From IMG/VR virus record IMGVR_UViG_3300044614_000502, positions 1 through 27,460 of that record: a stretch of 27,460 nucleotides of DNA, one strand, 5' to 3'. Within the stretch, counting starts at the first letter, position 1; each line of letters starts with the position of its first letter. Shown one piece after another: positions 7,035 through 14,122 of this stretch. The notes under the pieces are model-generated. The model was given only the letters and a program-made list of their open reading frames with translations, was not told the DNA's origin and ran no database searches. Origin of the DNA: a virus. Made by a program: the position numbers and the translations under genes.

Positions 7035-9218
7035 ATGTCCGTAAATCTAGAAGTCAAGGGTTCTCTTGCCAAATGTCTGGCAACTGAGAATCTTATCATC
7101 GAGCACAAAAAAGTTCCGACTGCAATGTTTGATGTGGATCGTCGTGTGTTGACTCTTCCTACCTGGGATAAAGCATCTGCGATTGTTTATGACCTTCTTG
7201 TTGGTCATGAAGTGGGTCACGCACTTTATACCGATAATATTGACTGGACTGAAGAATATCCTGAAGTTCCTAAAGACTTCGTGAATGTTCTGGAAGATGT
7301 TCGTGTAGAACGTCTGATGAAGAAAAAGTATCCTGGTCTTTCTCGGACTTTCTATAATGGTTATAATGAACTCAACAACGATGATTTCTTCTCCACTAAG
7401 GATGAGAAACTGGATGATTTGAGTTTTATTGACCGAATCAATCTGTACTTCAAGATCGGTGCATTTCATAACATTGCTTTCGGTGATGAAGAAAATGAGT
7501 TTCTGACTCGTGCTTCTTGTACCGAAACCTTTGATGAAGTGCTGCAACTTGCTCGTGAAATTACCGAGTTCGTGCAATACAAACGTCAGAAGGTAGATTC
7601 TATGCCCAGTGCTGGTGGTGAAGATGAAATGTCTGGTTCTGGTGGGGAAGAAGTTGAAACTCCTCAATCGCAATCTTCTGAAGATGGTGAGAATCAGGAC
7701 GGACAGAATAAAACTGAACTAGAACAAGATTCTCAGGGACAGTCTCAAACTGATGGTGAATCCTTTGGTGATGAGATGAATAAGTCTCTGGAAGCACCAA
7801 ATGGTGGTGGTTTTGGTCAGGAAGCAAGTAATCAGCACGGAGAAACTAATAAAGATGAATTGAAATCCAAAACTTCTCGTTCTTTTGATGAGAAGTCTCA
7901 GGACCTTGTGGATAAGTATGCTCATGAAACTCATTATGTGGAACTTCCCAAAATGAATCTTGAAACGATGGTGATTCCGAATGAGTTTATTCATCGTAAA
8001 GCAAAGGAGTTCTATACAAATAATAATAGTTGGATTCGTGATTCCTATGATGCTGCTTGTAAAGAATACAATATTTACAAGAAGTCTGCAGAAAAAGAAG
8101 TTTCTTATCTTGTAAAAGAGTTTGAGTGTAAGAAATCTGCAGACCAGTATGCTCGTTCTAGCACCGCTCGTACTGGTGTTCTAGACACACAAAAACTTCA
8201 TACCTATAAGTTCAATGAAGACCTGTTTAAGAAGGTCTCTGTGGTTCCTGATGGTAAGAATCACGGTCTAATTTTCATTCTTGACTGGTCTGGGTCAATG
8301 AATGAATTCATTCTGGATGCTTATAAGCAACTGCTAAATCTCATTTGGTTTTGCCGTAAAGTAAATATTCCTTTTGAGGTTTATGCCTTTACTGTAGATT
8401 GCAATTCTTATGTGGAACTGCAACCGAATCATCCTCCTGTTTATGAAAAAGTTGCTGGTGTTCTTGCACCTGAAAACTCTTTCCGTCTGATGAATTTTTT
8501 CACCAGCAAGACCAATAATCGTGTTCTTGAAGAACAACTCAAGAACATTTGGGTTGCTTGCTATTCTTATCAGAAACGGTCTGGTGCTGTTCCTCCTCAT
8601 CTTGACCTGTCTGGTTCTCCGATTGGTGAAAGTATCATTGCTCTTCATTCTTTGATTCCTGATTTTCAGGCAAAGAATAAACTGCAGAAGGTCAATGTTA
8701 TTTTTCTGACTGATGGTGAAGGGTATCAAAATTCTGTGACGGTTGAACGTAAAAAGTATGATAGTGATTCTTATATCGGTCATACAAAGTACAATCGTAC
8801 TGCAATTCGTGATCGTAAATCTGGTCGGATTTATCCTCCCCTGAATTATGATAATTTCCCTCGTTATGCGAAAGTTCTTCTTCAAACGGTAAAGGATAAG
8901 TTTCCAACTGTGAATCTCATCAATTTCCGTATCACTCCTAGTCGTGATTTTCAAACCTGCTATCGTTGGTATGGTGGTGATTATAACAACTATGATAGTG
9001 TGAAATCAGAATACAAAAAGAACCAATGTGTTCGTTTTGATAATACTGGATTTGACCAATTCAATGTGATTGCTTCTAGTTCTCTTGCACAAGAAGAGGA
9101 GTTCTCTGTTCCCGAGAATGCGACCAAGGCACAAATCAAATCTGCCTTCACTAAAGTTCTTGGCAAGAAAAGGACTAACAAAAAACTTCTGGGTTCTTTT
9201 GTTGAAATGATTGCCTAG
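7035..9218 (+). CDS. HExxH metallopeptidase-like / von Willebrand A protein (CobT-like partner of CobS)
   Basis: The 727-residue protein has an N-terminal domain with HEVGH (residues 58-62), a zinc-peptidase signature, and a downstream ED..VE pattern that could supply the third ligand. Residues about 190-285 are an acidic, Gln/Ser-rich linker. The C-terminal half is a von Willebrand A domain with the MIDAS motif DWSGS (417-421). VWA proteins pair with MoxR/CobS-type AAA+ ATPases, and the next gene is one. As I recall, cyanophages keep this gene beside cobS, and it is often labelled peptidase or hypothetical. Whether it cleaves anything, or acts like CobT in cobalt chelation, is not shown by the sequence. 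Codon use is richer in cgt and c-ending codons than the adhesin genes. Confidence 0.8.
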   Translation: MSVNLEVKGSLAKCLATENLIIEHKKVPTAMFDVDRRVLTLPTWDKASAIVYDLLVGHEVGHALYTDNIDWTEEYPEVPKDFVNVLEDVRVERLMKKKYPGLSRTFYNGYNELNNDDFFSTKDEKLDDLSFIDRINLYFKIGAFHNIAFGDEENEFLTRASCTETFDEVLQLAREITEFVQYKRQKVDSMPSAGGEDEMSGSGGEEVETPQSQSSEDGENQDGQNKTELEQDSQGQSQTDGESFGDEMNKSLEAPNGGGFGQEASNQHGETNKDELKSKTSRSFDEKSQDLVDKYAHETHYVELPKMNLETMVIPNEFIHRKAKEFYTNNNSWIRDSYDAACKEYNIYKKSAEKEVSYLVKEFECKKSADQYARSSTARTGVLDTQKLHTYKFNEDLFKKVSVVPDGKNHGLIFILDWSGSMNEFILDAYKQLLNLIWFCRKVNIPFEVYAFTVDCNSYVELQPNHPPVYEKVAGVLAPENSFRLMNFFTSKTNNRVLEEQLKNIWVACYSYQKRSGAVPPHLDLSGSPIGESIIALHSLIPDFQAKNKLQKVNVIFLTDGEGYQNSVTVERKKYDSDSYIGHTKYNRTAIRDRKSGRIYPPLNYDNFPRYAKVLLQTVKDKFPTVNLINFRITPSRDFQTCYRWYGGDYNNYDSVKSEYKKNQCVRFDNTGFDQFNVIASSSLAQEEEFSVPENATKAQIKSAFTKVLGKKRTNKKLLGSFVEMIA

Positions 9219-9228
9219 ACCACTTTGC

Positions 9229-9249
9229 GGGGTGTCCCTAAGGCACCCC
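9229..9249 (+). terminator. Possible terminator or processing hairpin, no T-run
   Basis: GGGGTGtCC (9229-9237) pairs with GGCACCCC (9242-9249) around a CTAA loop, 10 nt after the stop at 9218. The following sequence is AAACCCCCC rather than T-rich, so factor-independent termination is doubtful. Confidence 0.4.
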
Positions 9250-9265
9250 AAACCCCCCAAATCCC

Positions 9266-9286
9266 TGCTATGATTACGAAGTAATC
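9266..9286 (+). promoter_or_regulatory. Extended -10 promoter TGCTATGAT with overlapping palindrome
   Basis: TGC-TATGAT (9266-9274) overlaps the inverted repeat GATTAC-GAA-GTAATC (9272-9286). The same arrangement precedes the genes at 20050 and 24450. The leader to ATG 9297 is about 16 nt with no Shine-Dalgarno site. Confidence 0.65.
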
Positions 9287-9296
9287 AAACCAACCG

Positions 9297-10430
9297 ATGC
9301 CTAGCAAATCTAACATTATGACCGACCAAGCAATCTCTATTCTGAAAGAAAAGTTTGGCACCGAGTTTGGTGCTGATGCCGTTAAAGAAGTTGCAACGCA
9401 ACTCAATACAACTTATGCGACTCTTTCCAAGTATCTGAATCAATATAAGGTGGGTCGTGGTAAATGGAATCTGGAGGCAACCGTGCAAGAACTTGAAGAA
9501 ACTTACAACTCTCCTGCTGCAGAAGGTTCCGATACGGTTCCTGGTGTGGCAACTATGACCTCTGTTATTCAAAACCTTATTCCCAAAAAAGATGCTACCT
9601 TCGTCAGCTTTGGTAACTTTTCGGATATTAAGAAAGTTATTCAGTCTGGTCTATTCTATCCTTCTTTCATCACTGGTCTTTCTGGCAACGGAAAAACTTT
9701 CGGTGTGGAACAGTCTTGTGCCCAACTTAATCGGGAACTGATTCGTGTCAATATCACCGTTGAAACTGATGAGGATGACCTGATTGGTGGATTTAGGCTT
9801 GTGAATGGGGAAACTGTATGGCACAATGGTCCTGTGGTTGAAGCAATGGAACGTGGTGCAATTCTTCTTCTGGATGAGATTGACCTGGCATCTAACAAGA
9901 TTATGTGTCTGCAATCTGTTCTGGAAGGTAAAGGTGTCTTTCTGAAGAAGATTGGCAAGCACGTTGCTCCAAAGGCAGGATTCAATGTGATTGCAACTGC
10001 AAACACCAAAGGTAAAGGTTCTGATGATGGTCGTTTCATCGGCACCAATGTGCTGAATGAAGCATTCTTGGAACGATTCCCGATTACCTTCGAGCAGGAA
10101 TATCCTACTATTTCTGTGGAAACCAAAATCTTGACAAAGGTGGCAGAATCACTTAATATTCCTATGATTGGTGAGCACACCGATTTCATCAAACACCTCT
10201 GCACTTGGTCTGAGATTATTCGTAAGACCTTTGCTGATGGTGGTATTGATGAAGTGATTTCTACTCGTCGTCTGGTTCATATTATCAAAGCATATTCTAT
10301 CTTTGGTAAGAAAGACAAAGCACTCAAAGTTTGTCTGAATCGTTTTGATGATGAGACGAAAGCAACATTTGTTGAACTCTACGACAAAATTGACGCAGAA
10401 TTTCAACAAAACAACACAGAAGAGGGGTGA
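9297..10430 (+). CDS. cobS: MoxR-family AAA+ ATPase, cyanophage CobS-like
   Basis: The 377-residue protein has Walker A GLSGNGKT (127-134), Walker B ILLLDEID (189-196), and a sensor-like NVIATANTKG near residue 232. The GGFRLVNGETVWHNGPVVEAM segment is characteristic of CobS/MoxR proteins. The first 60 residues (ATLSKYLNQYKVGRGKW) look like a small helical DNA- or partner-binding domain. CobS in bacteria drives cobalt insertion in B12 synthesis; in T4-like cyanophages this is a core gene of unproven function. It is adjacent to the VWA protein, the expected partner, but has its own promoter. Confidence 0.85.
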   Translation: MPSKSNIMTDQAISILKEKFGTEFGADAVKEVATQLNTTYATLSKYLNQYKVGRGKWNLEATVQELEETYNSPAAEGSDTVPGVATMTSVIQNLIPKKDATFVSFGNFSDIKKVIQSGLFYPSFITGLSGNGKTFGVEQSCAQLNRELIRVNITVETDEDDLIGGFRLVNGETVWHNGPVVEAMERGAILLLDEIDLASNKIMCLQSVLEGKGVFLKKIGKHVAPKAGFNVIATANTKGKGSDDGRFIGTNVLNEAFLERFPITFEQEYPTISVETKILTKVAESLNIPMIGEHTDFIKHLCTWSEIIRKTFADGGIDEVISTRRLVHIIKAYSIFGKKDKALKVCLNRFDDETKATFVELYDKIDAEFQQNNTEEG

Positions 10431-10477
10431 TTCCCTTTTCTGTGATATATAGAACAAACTTTGCCCTTTTTCTTCCT

Positions 10478-10612
10478 ATGACTCAACTTTTTCTAGATAA
10501 AGACGCAGATACAATCTACGAAGAGCTCCAAGAAAATAACATCGAGGACAATCAAGAAGAAGAGTATAGAGAGGATAGAATGGACCAAATGATTTCAAGA
10601 TACGGCTATTGA
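10478..10612 (+). CDS. Small acidic hypothetical protein (44 aa)
   Basis: I chose ATG 10478 (MTQLFLDKDADTIYEELQ) over an in-frame upstream start that would add an implausible tail overlapping the cobS stop. It is strongly acidic (EDNQEEEYREDRMDQ). Function not recognised. Confidence 0.6.
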   Translation: MTQLFLDKDADTIYEELQENNIEDNQEEEYREDRMDQMISRYGY

Positions 10613-10626
10613 ATGGAGGAATGAAA

Positions 10627-10779
10627 ATGACTCAAGAAACCAAGGATTTAGTCAATCTTGATAAACACGAAGACCTAGAAAGTTTCGCAGAATATCTTGG
10701 GATTGATTATGAAGACCTTTACCAACTTCATCATAAGATTCAAAACGAAGATATTGACTTTGATGATTGGTCGAGGTAA
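10627..10779 (+). CDS. Small hypothetical protein (50 aa)
   Basis: Two in-frame ATGs exist, at 10621 and 10627. The ribosome site GGAGGA (10615-10620) touches the first but is 6 nt from the second, so 10627 is preferred. The product begins MTQETKDLVNLDKHEDL and ends DDWSR. It is acidic and helical, function unknown. A terminator follows. Confidence 0.7.
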   Translation: MTQETKDLVNLDKHEDLESFAEYLGIDYEDLYQLHHKIQNEDIDFDDWSR

Positions 10780-10786
10780 AATTTGA

Positions 10787-10808
10787 AGAGAGAGTTCCTC
10801 TCTTTTTT
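10787..10808 (+). terminator. Rho-independent terminator
   Basis: The stem AGAGAG/CTCTCT (10787-10792, 10798-10803) has loop AGTTC and a run of six T, ending 3 nt before tRNA-Arg. Confidence 0.8.
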
Positions 10809-10810
10809 AT

Positions 10811-10883
10811 GGGCACGTAGCATAATGGATAATGCACCAACCTTCTAAGTTGTCTATTGCTGGTTCGAGTCCAGCCGTGCCTG
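10811..10883 (+). tRNA. tRNA-Arg (anticodon UCU)
   Basis: A 73-nt cloverleaf: acceptor GGGCACG/CGTGCCT (G1-U72 wobble), D-stem GCAT/ATGC, anticodon loop CTTCTAA, T-arm GCTGG-TTCGAGT-CCAGC, discriminator G. The top pair of the anticodon stem is C-U. CCA is not encoded. UCU reads AGA, the arginine codon heavily used in the adhesin genes here. Confidence 0.95.
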
Positions 10884-10898
10884 TTTGTTTACTTTATA

Positions 10899-11066
10899 AT
10901 GCTTATGAACACTGACGGATACATTAGCAGTGATGGGATGTGGGCAGCAGTGCCCTGGCACAAAAATAAGTATATCTCCATTTATAATGGAGAACAAATA
11001 TGTGTTCATCATTCCCTTGAAACCGCAAAGAAATTTATTCAAAAGGAAACTCGTAGAAAAAAATGA
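10899..11066 (+). CDS. Small hypothetical protein (55 aa)
   Basis: The start is ATG 10899, or 10905 (MLM...). The product has aromatic, compact sequence (DGYISSDGMWAAVPWHKNKYISIY) and a basic tail ETRRKK. It begins 15 nt after tRNA-Arg and overlaps the next gene by ATGA. Function unknown. Confidence 0.65.
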   Translation: MLMNTDGYISSDGMWAAVPWHKNKYISIYNGEQICVHHSLETAKKFIQKETRRKK

Positions 11067-11326
11067 TTAGTGTAATTGAAACCTTTCAACAAAACGAAAA
11101 TGAAATCTATGTTCGTGGTATTGTGGAAGATGTAATTGAGATTTATCCTGCTACTCTTTATGACCCACCAGAATATGGTCCAGCACTTTGTGAAGCAAGT
11201 TTTGAACTGGATGAAGATGAAGTTATTCCTAAAGATGAAGATGCTTTGCTTGATTATCTAAATGAACTTTACCTTGATTGGAAAATTGTAGACACTAGTG
11301 ATTGCAATCTGGGATTTACTGATTAG
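11063..11326 (+). CDS. Hypothetical acidic protein (87 aa)
   Basis: The start overlaps the previous stop (ATGA), implying translational coupling. The sequence is beta-rich at first (ISVIETFQQNENEIYVRGIVEDV), then acidic with CEASFELDEDEV. No recognised domain. It resembles small conserved cyanophage proteins. Confidence 0.75.
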   Translation: MISVIETFQQNENEIYVRGIVEDVIEIYPATLYDPPEYGPALCEASFELDEDEVIPKDEDALLDYLNELYLDWKIVDTSDCNLGFTD

Positions 11327-11352
11327 ATAGATATAGAATTAGGAGTAGGGTT

Positions 11353-11553
11353 ATGGTTGCTCTGATACTTTCAACAACCATTATATCTTGTTCGCAAGCA
11401 ATTCAATTGATTGATAATGTAGTAAATGTGGTTGGTTTGAATAATCAACAAAAAACAGAAATCATTAAAGAAATAAAAAAGATTGTCCCATCCTGTCCAG
11501 TTATTGTAAAAGAAAATAAAAATGCCAAACCAATCAAAAAATCAAGCAATTGA
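11353..11553 (+). CDS. Small predicted lipoprotein (66 aa)
   Basis: The ribosome site AGGAG (11341-11345) is 7 nt from ATG 11353. The N-terminus MVALILSTTIISC is a short hydrophobic segment ending in a lipobox (IIS-C13), so lipid attachment at Cys13 and an outer-membrane location are predicted. The rest is amphipathic, then Lys-rich (KENKNAKPIKKSSN). It could act in lysis (outer-membrane spanin-like) or superinfection exclusion; neither is shown. Confidence 0.65.
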   Translation: MVALILSTTIISCSQAIQLIDNVVNVVGLNNQQKTEIIKEIKKIVPSCPVIVKENKNAKPIKKSSN

Positions 11554-11683
11554 CCTGATGCTTGAAGACCTTCATACAAAAAATATTGAAATTCGAATGA
11601 CAGCAAAAGAACTTGGTTGCGAAGAGGAGTTGGAAGATTTGAAAATAAATCTTATAGAATATCTTTATTCCTTAAAACAATGA
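11522..11683 (+). CDS. Small hypothetical helical protein (53 aa)
   Basis: ATG 11522 lies inside the end of the lipoprotein gene (32-bp overlap) and its stop overlaps the next start (ATGA). The product starts MPNQSKNQAIDLMLED and ends LIEYLYSLKQ. It is acidic and helical with no recognised family. Confidence 0.65.
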   Translation: MPNQSKNQAIDLMLEDLHTKNIEIRMTAKELGCEEELEDLKINLIEYLYSLKQ

Positions 11684-11910
11684 CATCCTATTACCTTTGG
11701 TTTGGGATTTTTATCTTTGTCTTCTACCTTGTAGCAACGGATGATAGTGTTGCTTATGCTTTCTTATTGGTTTCTAAAATTATAAAGTTTCAATACGAAA
11801 AAACAAAGTGGTGGTTGTTGAATAATCCGAGAAATCCAGTGGTGAAGTGGTTGATGTGGAAAAGAGCATTGAAACTTGCAAAAGAACTTGAAAAAGAATT
11901 TAAGAAGTGA
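11680..11910 (+). CDS. Small inner-membrane protein (76 aa)
   Basis: ATG 11680 is coupled to the previous stop. One clear transmembrane helix (YYLWFGIFIFVFYLVA) is followed by a strongly basic, Trp-rich cytoplasmic-type region (KWWLLNN..KWLMWKRALKLAKELEKEFKK). Function unknown. A promoter -10 box directly follows the stop. Confidence 0.7.
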   Translation: MTSYYLWFGIFIFVFYLVATDDSVAYAFLLVSKIIKFQYEKTKWWLLNNPRNPVVKWLMWKRALKLAKELEKEFKK

Positions 11911-11916
11911 TATAAT
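11888..11916 (+). promoter_or_regulatory. Sigma70-type promoter TTGAAA-N17-TATAAT
   Basis: The -35 lies at 11888-11893 inside the upstream gene and the -10 at 11911-11916, with TG in the extended position. It would start near 11923, giving a 20-nt leader before ATG 11943. Confidence 0.65.
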
Positions 11917-11942
11917 TAGTATTGTGTTTATTCACAAACATT

Positions 11943-12167
11943 ATGTCTAGAACTCATCGCAATCTTGAAGGAATGAATAGCGGAGCACTTCGTTTTCCGC
12001 ATACATTCAATGAAATACGTCAACTGGATGGAGTATTACACGAAGAAGACTTGGAGGGTCTTCCTGTTTCAGGTTTAAATCATATGAGAGCAAGAGAGCA
12101 TAATTTGCCGACTGCTTGGAATGACAAAGTTGTGAGTGGGTATTATCAAGAGGATTATGAAGAATAA
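11943..12167 (+). CDS. Conserved hypothetical protein (74 aa)
   Basis: ATG 11943 is chosen because it lies just downstream of a good promoter. The product begins MSRTHRNLEGMNSGALRFPH and ends YYQEDYEE; it is hydrophilic with an acidic tail. No domain recognised. Confidence 0.65.
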   Translation: MSRTHRNLEGMNSGALRFPHTFNEIRQLDGVLHEEDLEGLPVSGLNHMRAREHNLPTAWNDKVVSGYYQEDYEE

Positions 12168-12348
12168 GTGGAACGTTAATCCACAATCAGCAATCACTGT
12201 CGCCCGTCTAATCTCAGAATTAGAGGGCGTTTCTTATATTTTGGATTGTTTAGACGAAGCAGAAGATTTTAAATACATAGAAAAATTAAAAGAAAAGTAT
12301 TATAAAGAGTATTTTAAGAAAAAGAAAGAAGAGAAAAACGTTCAATAA
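12157..12348 (+). CDS. Small hypothetical protein (63 aa)
   Basis: ATG 12157 is preceded by AGAGG only 3 nt away; an in-frame GTG at 12136 is the alternative. The product begins MKNKWNVNPQSAITVARLIS and ends in a Lys-rich helix. A strong terminator-shaped hairpin (12201-12229) lies inside the frame, so expression of the full product is uncertain. Confidence 0.5.
   Translation: MKNKWNVNPQSAITVARLISELEGVSYILDCLDEAEDFKYIEKLKEKYYKEYFKKKKEEKNVQ
12201..12235 (+). terminator. Terminator-like hairpin inside a coding frame
   Basis: CGCCC-g-TCTAAT pairs with ATTAGA-GGGCG around loop CTCAGA (11 bp with one bulge), followed by TTTCTT. It could end the transcript of the gene at 11943. Confidence 0.45.
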
Positions 12349-12351
12349 ATA
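12344..12351 (+). promoter_or_regulatory. T4-type late promoter (AATAAATA)
   Basis: It matches TATAAATA at 7 of 8 positions, 22 nt before ATG 12374, and overlaps the previous stop. Confidence 0.5.
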
Positions 12352-12373
12352 ACACTATATCTGGGATTTTATA

Positions 12374-12700
12374 ATGCTTTCAACACAGTATCGTTTGCGT
12401 CTTGAAGCAATTTGTTCAAAAATTATACATCGTGAAGAAGTTAGTCTGGAAGATATGATTTGGTCGGAGAAACTTGCAAAAGCAAATCGCACTGCTGGAA
12501 CAATGCTTAGGCAAGCAAGAAGAACCGCAGAAAATCCCAATATGCAAAAAGGAGACCTTGATGATTTTTTAAATCAACTTGATATTGGAGGAACTGGCAA
12601 TGAAAGATTTGGTATCGGTGGATTTGATAGTGTCGATGATATTATTGATTTCTTTAGTGAAGGTAGAGATAAACCAGATGATTGGAGACAAAGAGATTAA
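12374..12700 (+). CDS. Conserved cyanophage protein (108 aa)
   Basis: It begins MLSTQYRLRLEAICSKI and has IWSEKLAKANRTAGTMLRQARR, an N-terminal sequence I recall as conserved in cyanomyoviruses without known function. The C-terminal half is Gly/Asp-rich (DIGGTGNERFGIGGFDSVDDIIDFF). A late promoter and the late neighbour at 12723 suggest a virion or assembly role. Confidence 0.7.
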   Translation: MLSTQYRLRLEAICSKIIHREEVSLEDMIWSEKLAKANRTAGTMLRQARRTAENPNMQKGDLDDFLNQLDIGGTGNERFGIGGFDSVDDIIDFFSEGRDKPDDWRQRD

Positions 12701-12706
12701 TAAATA
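12699..12706 (+). promoter_or_regulatory. T4-type late promoter (AATAAATA)
   Basis: It lies 16 nt before ATG 12723 and overlaps the stop of the previous gene. Confidence 0.5.
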
Positions 12707-12722
12707 AAAGAAAAAGTTTAAG

Positions 12723-12899
12723 ATGAAATCTTTTAGAGAGTTTCAAGAGCAAGTAGAAGAAGCACAAAAAAGAGCACTTGCATCTAAAGAACGTTCTATT
12801 GATTATGCAAAAACACAAGTTCGTGCTGGTATGAGACATAGAGCTCATGTTCATAGAGAGCTAGCACAAAAACAAAAAGTTGAAAAAAATATGATGTGA
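12723..12899 (+). CDS. Small protein with capsid-targeting-like N-terminus (58 aa)
   Basis: The N-terminus MKSFREFQEQVEEAQ resembles the T4 capsid-targeting sequence (MKTYQEFIAEA). The cleavage-type glutamate is in VEE-A rather than the usual I/L-x-E. The remainder is basic and helical (KERSIDYAKTQVRAGMRHRAHVHREL). It has a late promoter. Probably a packaged internal head protein related in signal to those at 16529-19509; its activity is unknown. Confidence 0.6.
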   Translation: MKSFREFQEQVEEAQKRALASKERSIDYAKTQVRAGMRHRAHVHRELAQKQKVEKNMM

Positions 12900-12923
12900 G
12901 ACACTTCACAAAGTGTCCCTCAC
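12896..12923 (+). terminator. Hairpin at gene end, no T-run
   Basis: GTGAG+ACACTT pairs with AAGTGT+CTCAC around loop CACA with a 2-nt bulge. A second 11-bp hairpin, CACCCTTTCCC/GGGAAAGGGTG, overlaps its last bases (12921-12948). The pair may terminate or stabilise the upstream transcript. Confidence 0.45.
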
Positions 12924-12946
12924 CCTTTCCCGTTCTTGGGAAAGGG

Positions 12947-12955
12947 TGTTATAAT
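12947..12955 (+). promoter_or_regulatory. Extended -10 promoter TGTTATAAT
   Basis: TG-T-TATAAT begins at the base of the 11-bp hairpin 12921-12948, with no -35 match. A consensus ribosome site (AGGAG, about 12969) and ATG 12981 follow. Confidence 0.6.
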
Positions 12956-12980
12956 ATGGAGAGAACCCAGGAGCACCACT

Positions 12981-13103
12981 ATGCCCGAAGAAAACACTAG
13001 TTATGTTTATCTGACTCACGAAGAAATGCTGGAAATTGCAGCACAACGAGAGAAGGGAAATCAACAAGTAGAAGAAACAATCGAAGAAGATGAAACCAAA
13101 TGA
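12981..13103 (+). CDS. Small acidic hypothetical protein (40 aa)
   Basis: It has its own promoter and AGGAG ribosome site. The product begins MPEENTSYVYLTHEEMLEIA and ends EETIEEDETK. Its stop overlaps the next start (ATGA), opening a long run of coupled small genes. Confidence 0.7.
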   Translation: MPEENTSYVYLTHEEMLEIAAQREKGNQQVEETIEEDETK

Positions 13104-13342
13104 AAAAGAAATCAGAAACGATTGAGTTCCCTCACGTACAGTTTCCTATTCTTGTTATACATAAAGATGGAAAGGAATTGAAAGACACTAAAAAGTGTTA
13201 TTTTCAAAATATGAATCACGCAGAGAAATACATCTCTAAGTGTAAATTGAAACAAAAAGATTATCAACTATTCATTAAACCTGGAACAAATGTGGAGACT
13301 GTGGTGCAAGGCACTGGGAGAAAAAGTAGGAAAAAACAATAG
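13100..13342 (+). CDS. Small basic hypothetical protein (80 aa)
   Basis: ATGA-coupled to the previous gene. It is Lys-rich (28 or so basic residues), with FPHVQFPILVIHKDGKEL and a basic tail GRKSRKKQ. No family recognised; nucleic-acid contact is possible. Confidence 0.65.
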   Translation: MKKKSETIEFPHVQFPILVIHKDGKELKDTKKCYFQNMNHAEKYISKCKLKQKDYQLFIKPGTNVETVVQGTGRKSRKKQ

Positions 13343-13496
13343 AGAAGCAGATAAGATTGCACTTATCAGAACAATTCTGTTTGCAACTTATTTGATTACC
13401 AACATATTCATATGTGCTGGGGTCATTCGTCATTGGAATGATGAAACCACAATTTATATTCAAGTCGATGGAGTTCAAAGTGGAACAACTTTATGA
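13290..13496 (+). CDS. Small membrane protein (68 aa)
   Basis: ATG 13290 lies inside the previous gene (53-bp overlap). READKIALIRTILFATYLITNIFICAGVIRHWND contains one transmembrane helix and matches a small cyanophage membrane protein I recall. The tail is polar. Function unknown. Confidence 0.65.
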   Translation: MWRLWCKALGEKVGKNNREADKIALIRTILFATYLITNIFICAGVIRHWNDETTIYIQVDGVQSGTTL

Positions 13497-13689
13497 TGAT
13501 TGCTTTTATGTAAAGCAAAAGAAATGGGGAACTTGGGGCAGTTACGATAAAGATGGCAAACCAATTATTACTTCATTGACTGAAGATAATTGTGTTAGGG
13601 CTACAAGATATTATTTGAAGTGGAAACAAGAAGGCAGCCTAAATGATGTAGGAGTTTCCTACGAGGGCACAGTGGGTGGAAAACTTTAA
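13468..13689 (+). CDS. Hypothetical protein (73 aa)
   Basis: I chose ATG 13468 (MEFKVEQLYDDCFYVKQKKW), since the upstream in-frame start would encode a shadow of the membrane protein. It is aromatic and basic, with WGTWGSYDKDGKPII. Function unknown. Confidence 0.6.
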   Translation: MEFKVEQLYDDCFYVKQKKWGTWGSYDKDGKPIITSLTEDNCVRATRYYLKWKQEGSLNDVGVSYEGTVGGKL

Positions 13690-13885
13690 ACATGGGGATA
13701 AAGTAATTTATATTGGTTGTACTCAAGACCAAATTAATTGGGGAAACAATGATGACCCAAGAAAAATTTTATTTGAAAATACTGCATATTTTGTAGAAAC
13801 AATAAAAATTCACTCTCAACATACAAAATTGACTTTGAGAGGAGTTTATGGTAATTTTAATAGTGTATGCTTTAAAAAAATATGA
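13676..13885 (+). CDS. Hypothetical protein, GTG start (69 aa)
   Basis: The only sensible start is GTG 13676, overlapping the previous gene by 14 bp. NFKHGDKVIYIGCTQ looks like a small SH3-like beta barrel strand pair. The end reads GVYGNFNSVCFKKI. Function unknown. Confidence 0.55.
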   Translation: MENFKHGDKVIYIGCTQDQINWGNNDDPRKILFENTAYFVETIKIHSQHTKLTLRGVYGNFNSVCFKKI

Positions 13886-14019
13886 CTAAAAGAACTTATA
13901 CGCAAAAAGATGGAACAGTTTGGGAATGGGAAGAAACTGCAGAACTTTCTAAGTTCATTAAAAAATTGCACACAAAAGAGCCAATTCCCCCAACTAGACC
14001 CAACAACGCCGTGGTTTGA
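13882..14019 (+). CDS. Small hypothetical protein (45 aa)
   Basis: ATGA-coupled to the previous gene. The product begins MTKRTYTQKDGTVWEWEETAEL and ends RPNNAVV. It overlaps the next candidate frame over 110 bp. Of the two, this one has the better start. Confidence 0.55.
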   Translation: MTKRTYTQKDGTVWEWEETAELSKFIKKLHTKEPIPPTRPNNAVV

Positions 14020-14122
14020 ATTCAACAGTTATGTTGAATGTTGTAATAGTTTAGAAAGACCAATTCGTATTCAAGGATTTATGAGATACCAAGCATATCT
14101 TAAAGAAATAGGAGTAATCTAA
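13910..14122 (+). CDS. Hypothetical protein (up to 70 aa; start uncertain)
   Basis: The C-terminal part from about residue 30 (TPWFEFNSYVECCNSLERP, GFMRYQAYLKEIGVI) looks like real coding sequence and ends in a TAATG overlap with the next gene. The first 30 residues run inside the gene at 13882 and may be a shadow; a non-ATG start or a past frameshift is possible. Confidence 0.45.
   Translation: MEQFGNGKKLQNFLSSLKNCTQKSQFPQLDPTTPWFEFNSYVECCNSLERPIRIQGFMRYQAYLKEIGVI

Noticed and set aside
11353-11683. Spanin pair (lipoprotein with embedded partner gene)
   Set aside because: A lipoprotein and an overlapping frame are present, but the partner (11522) has no transmembrane segment and no endolysin or holin is nearby.
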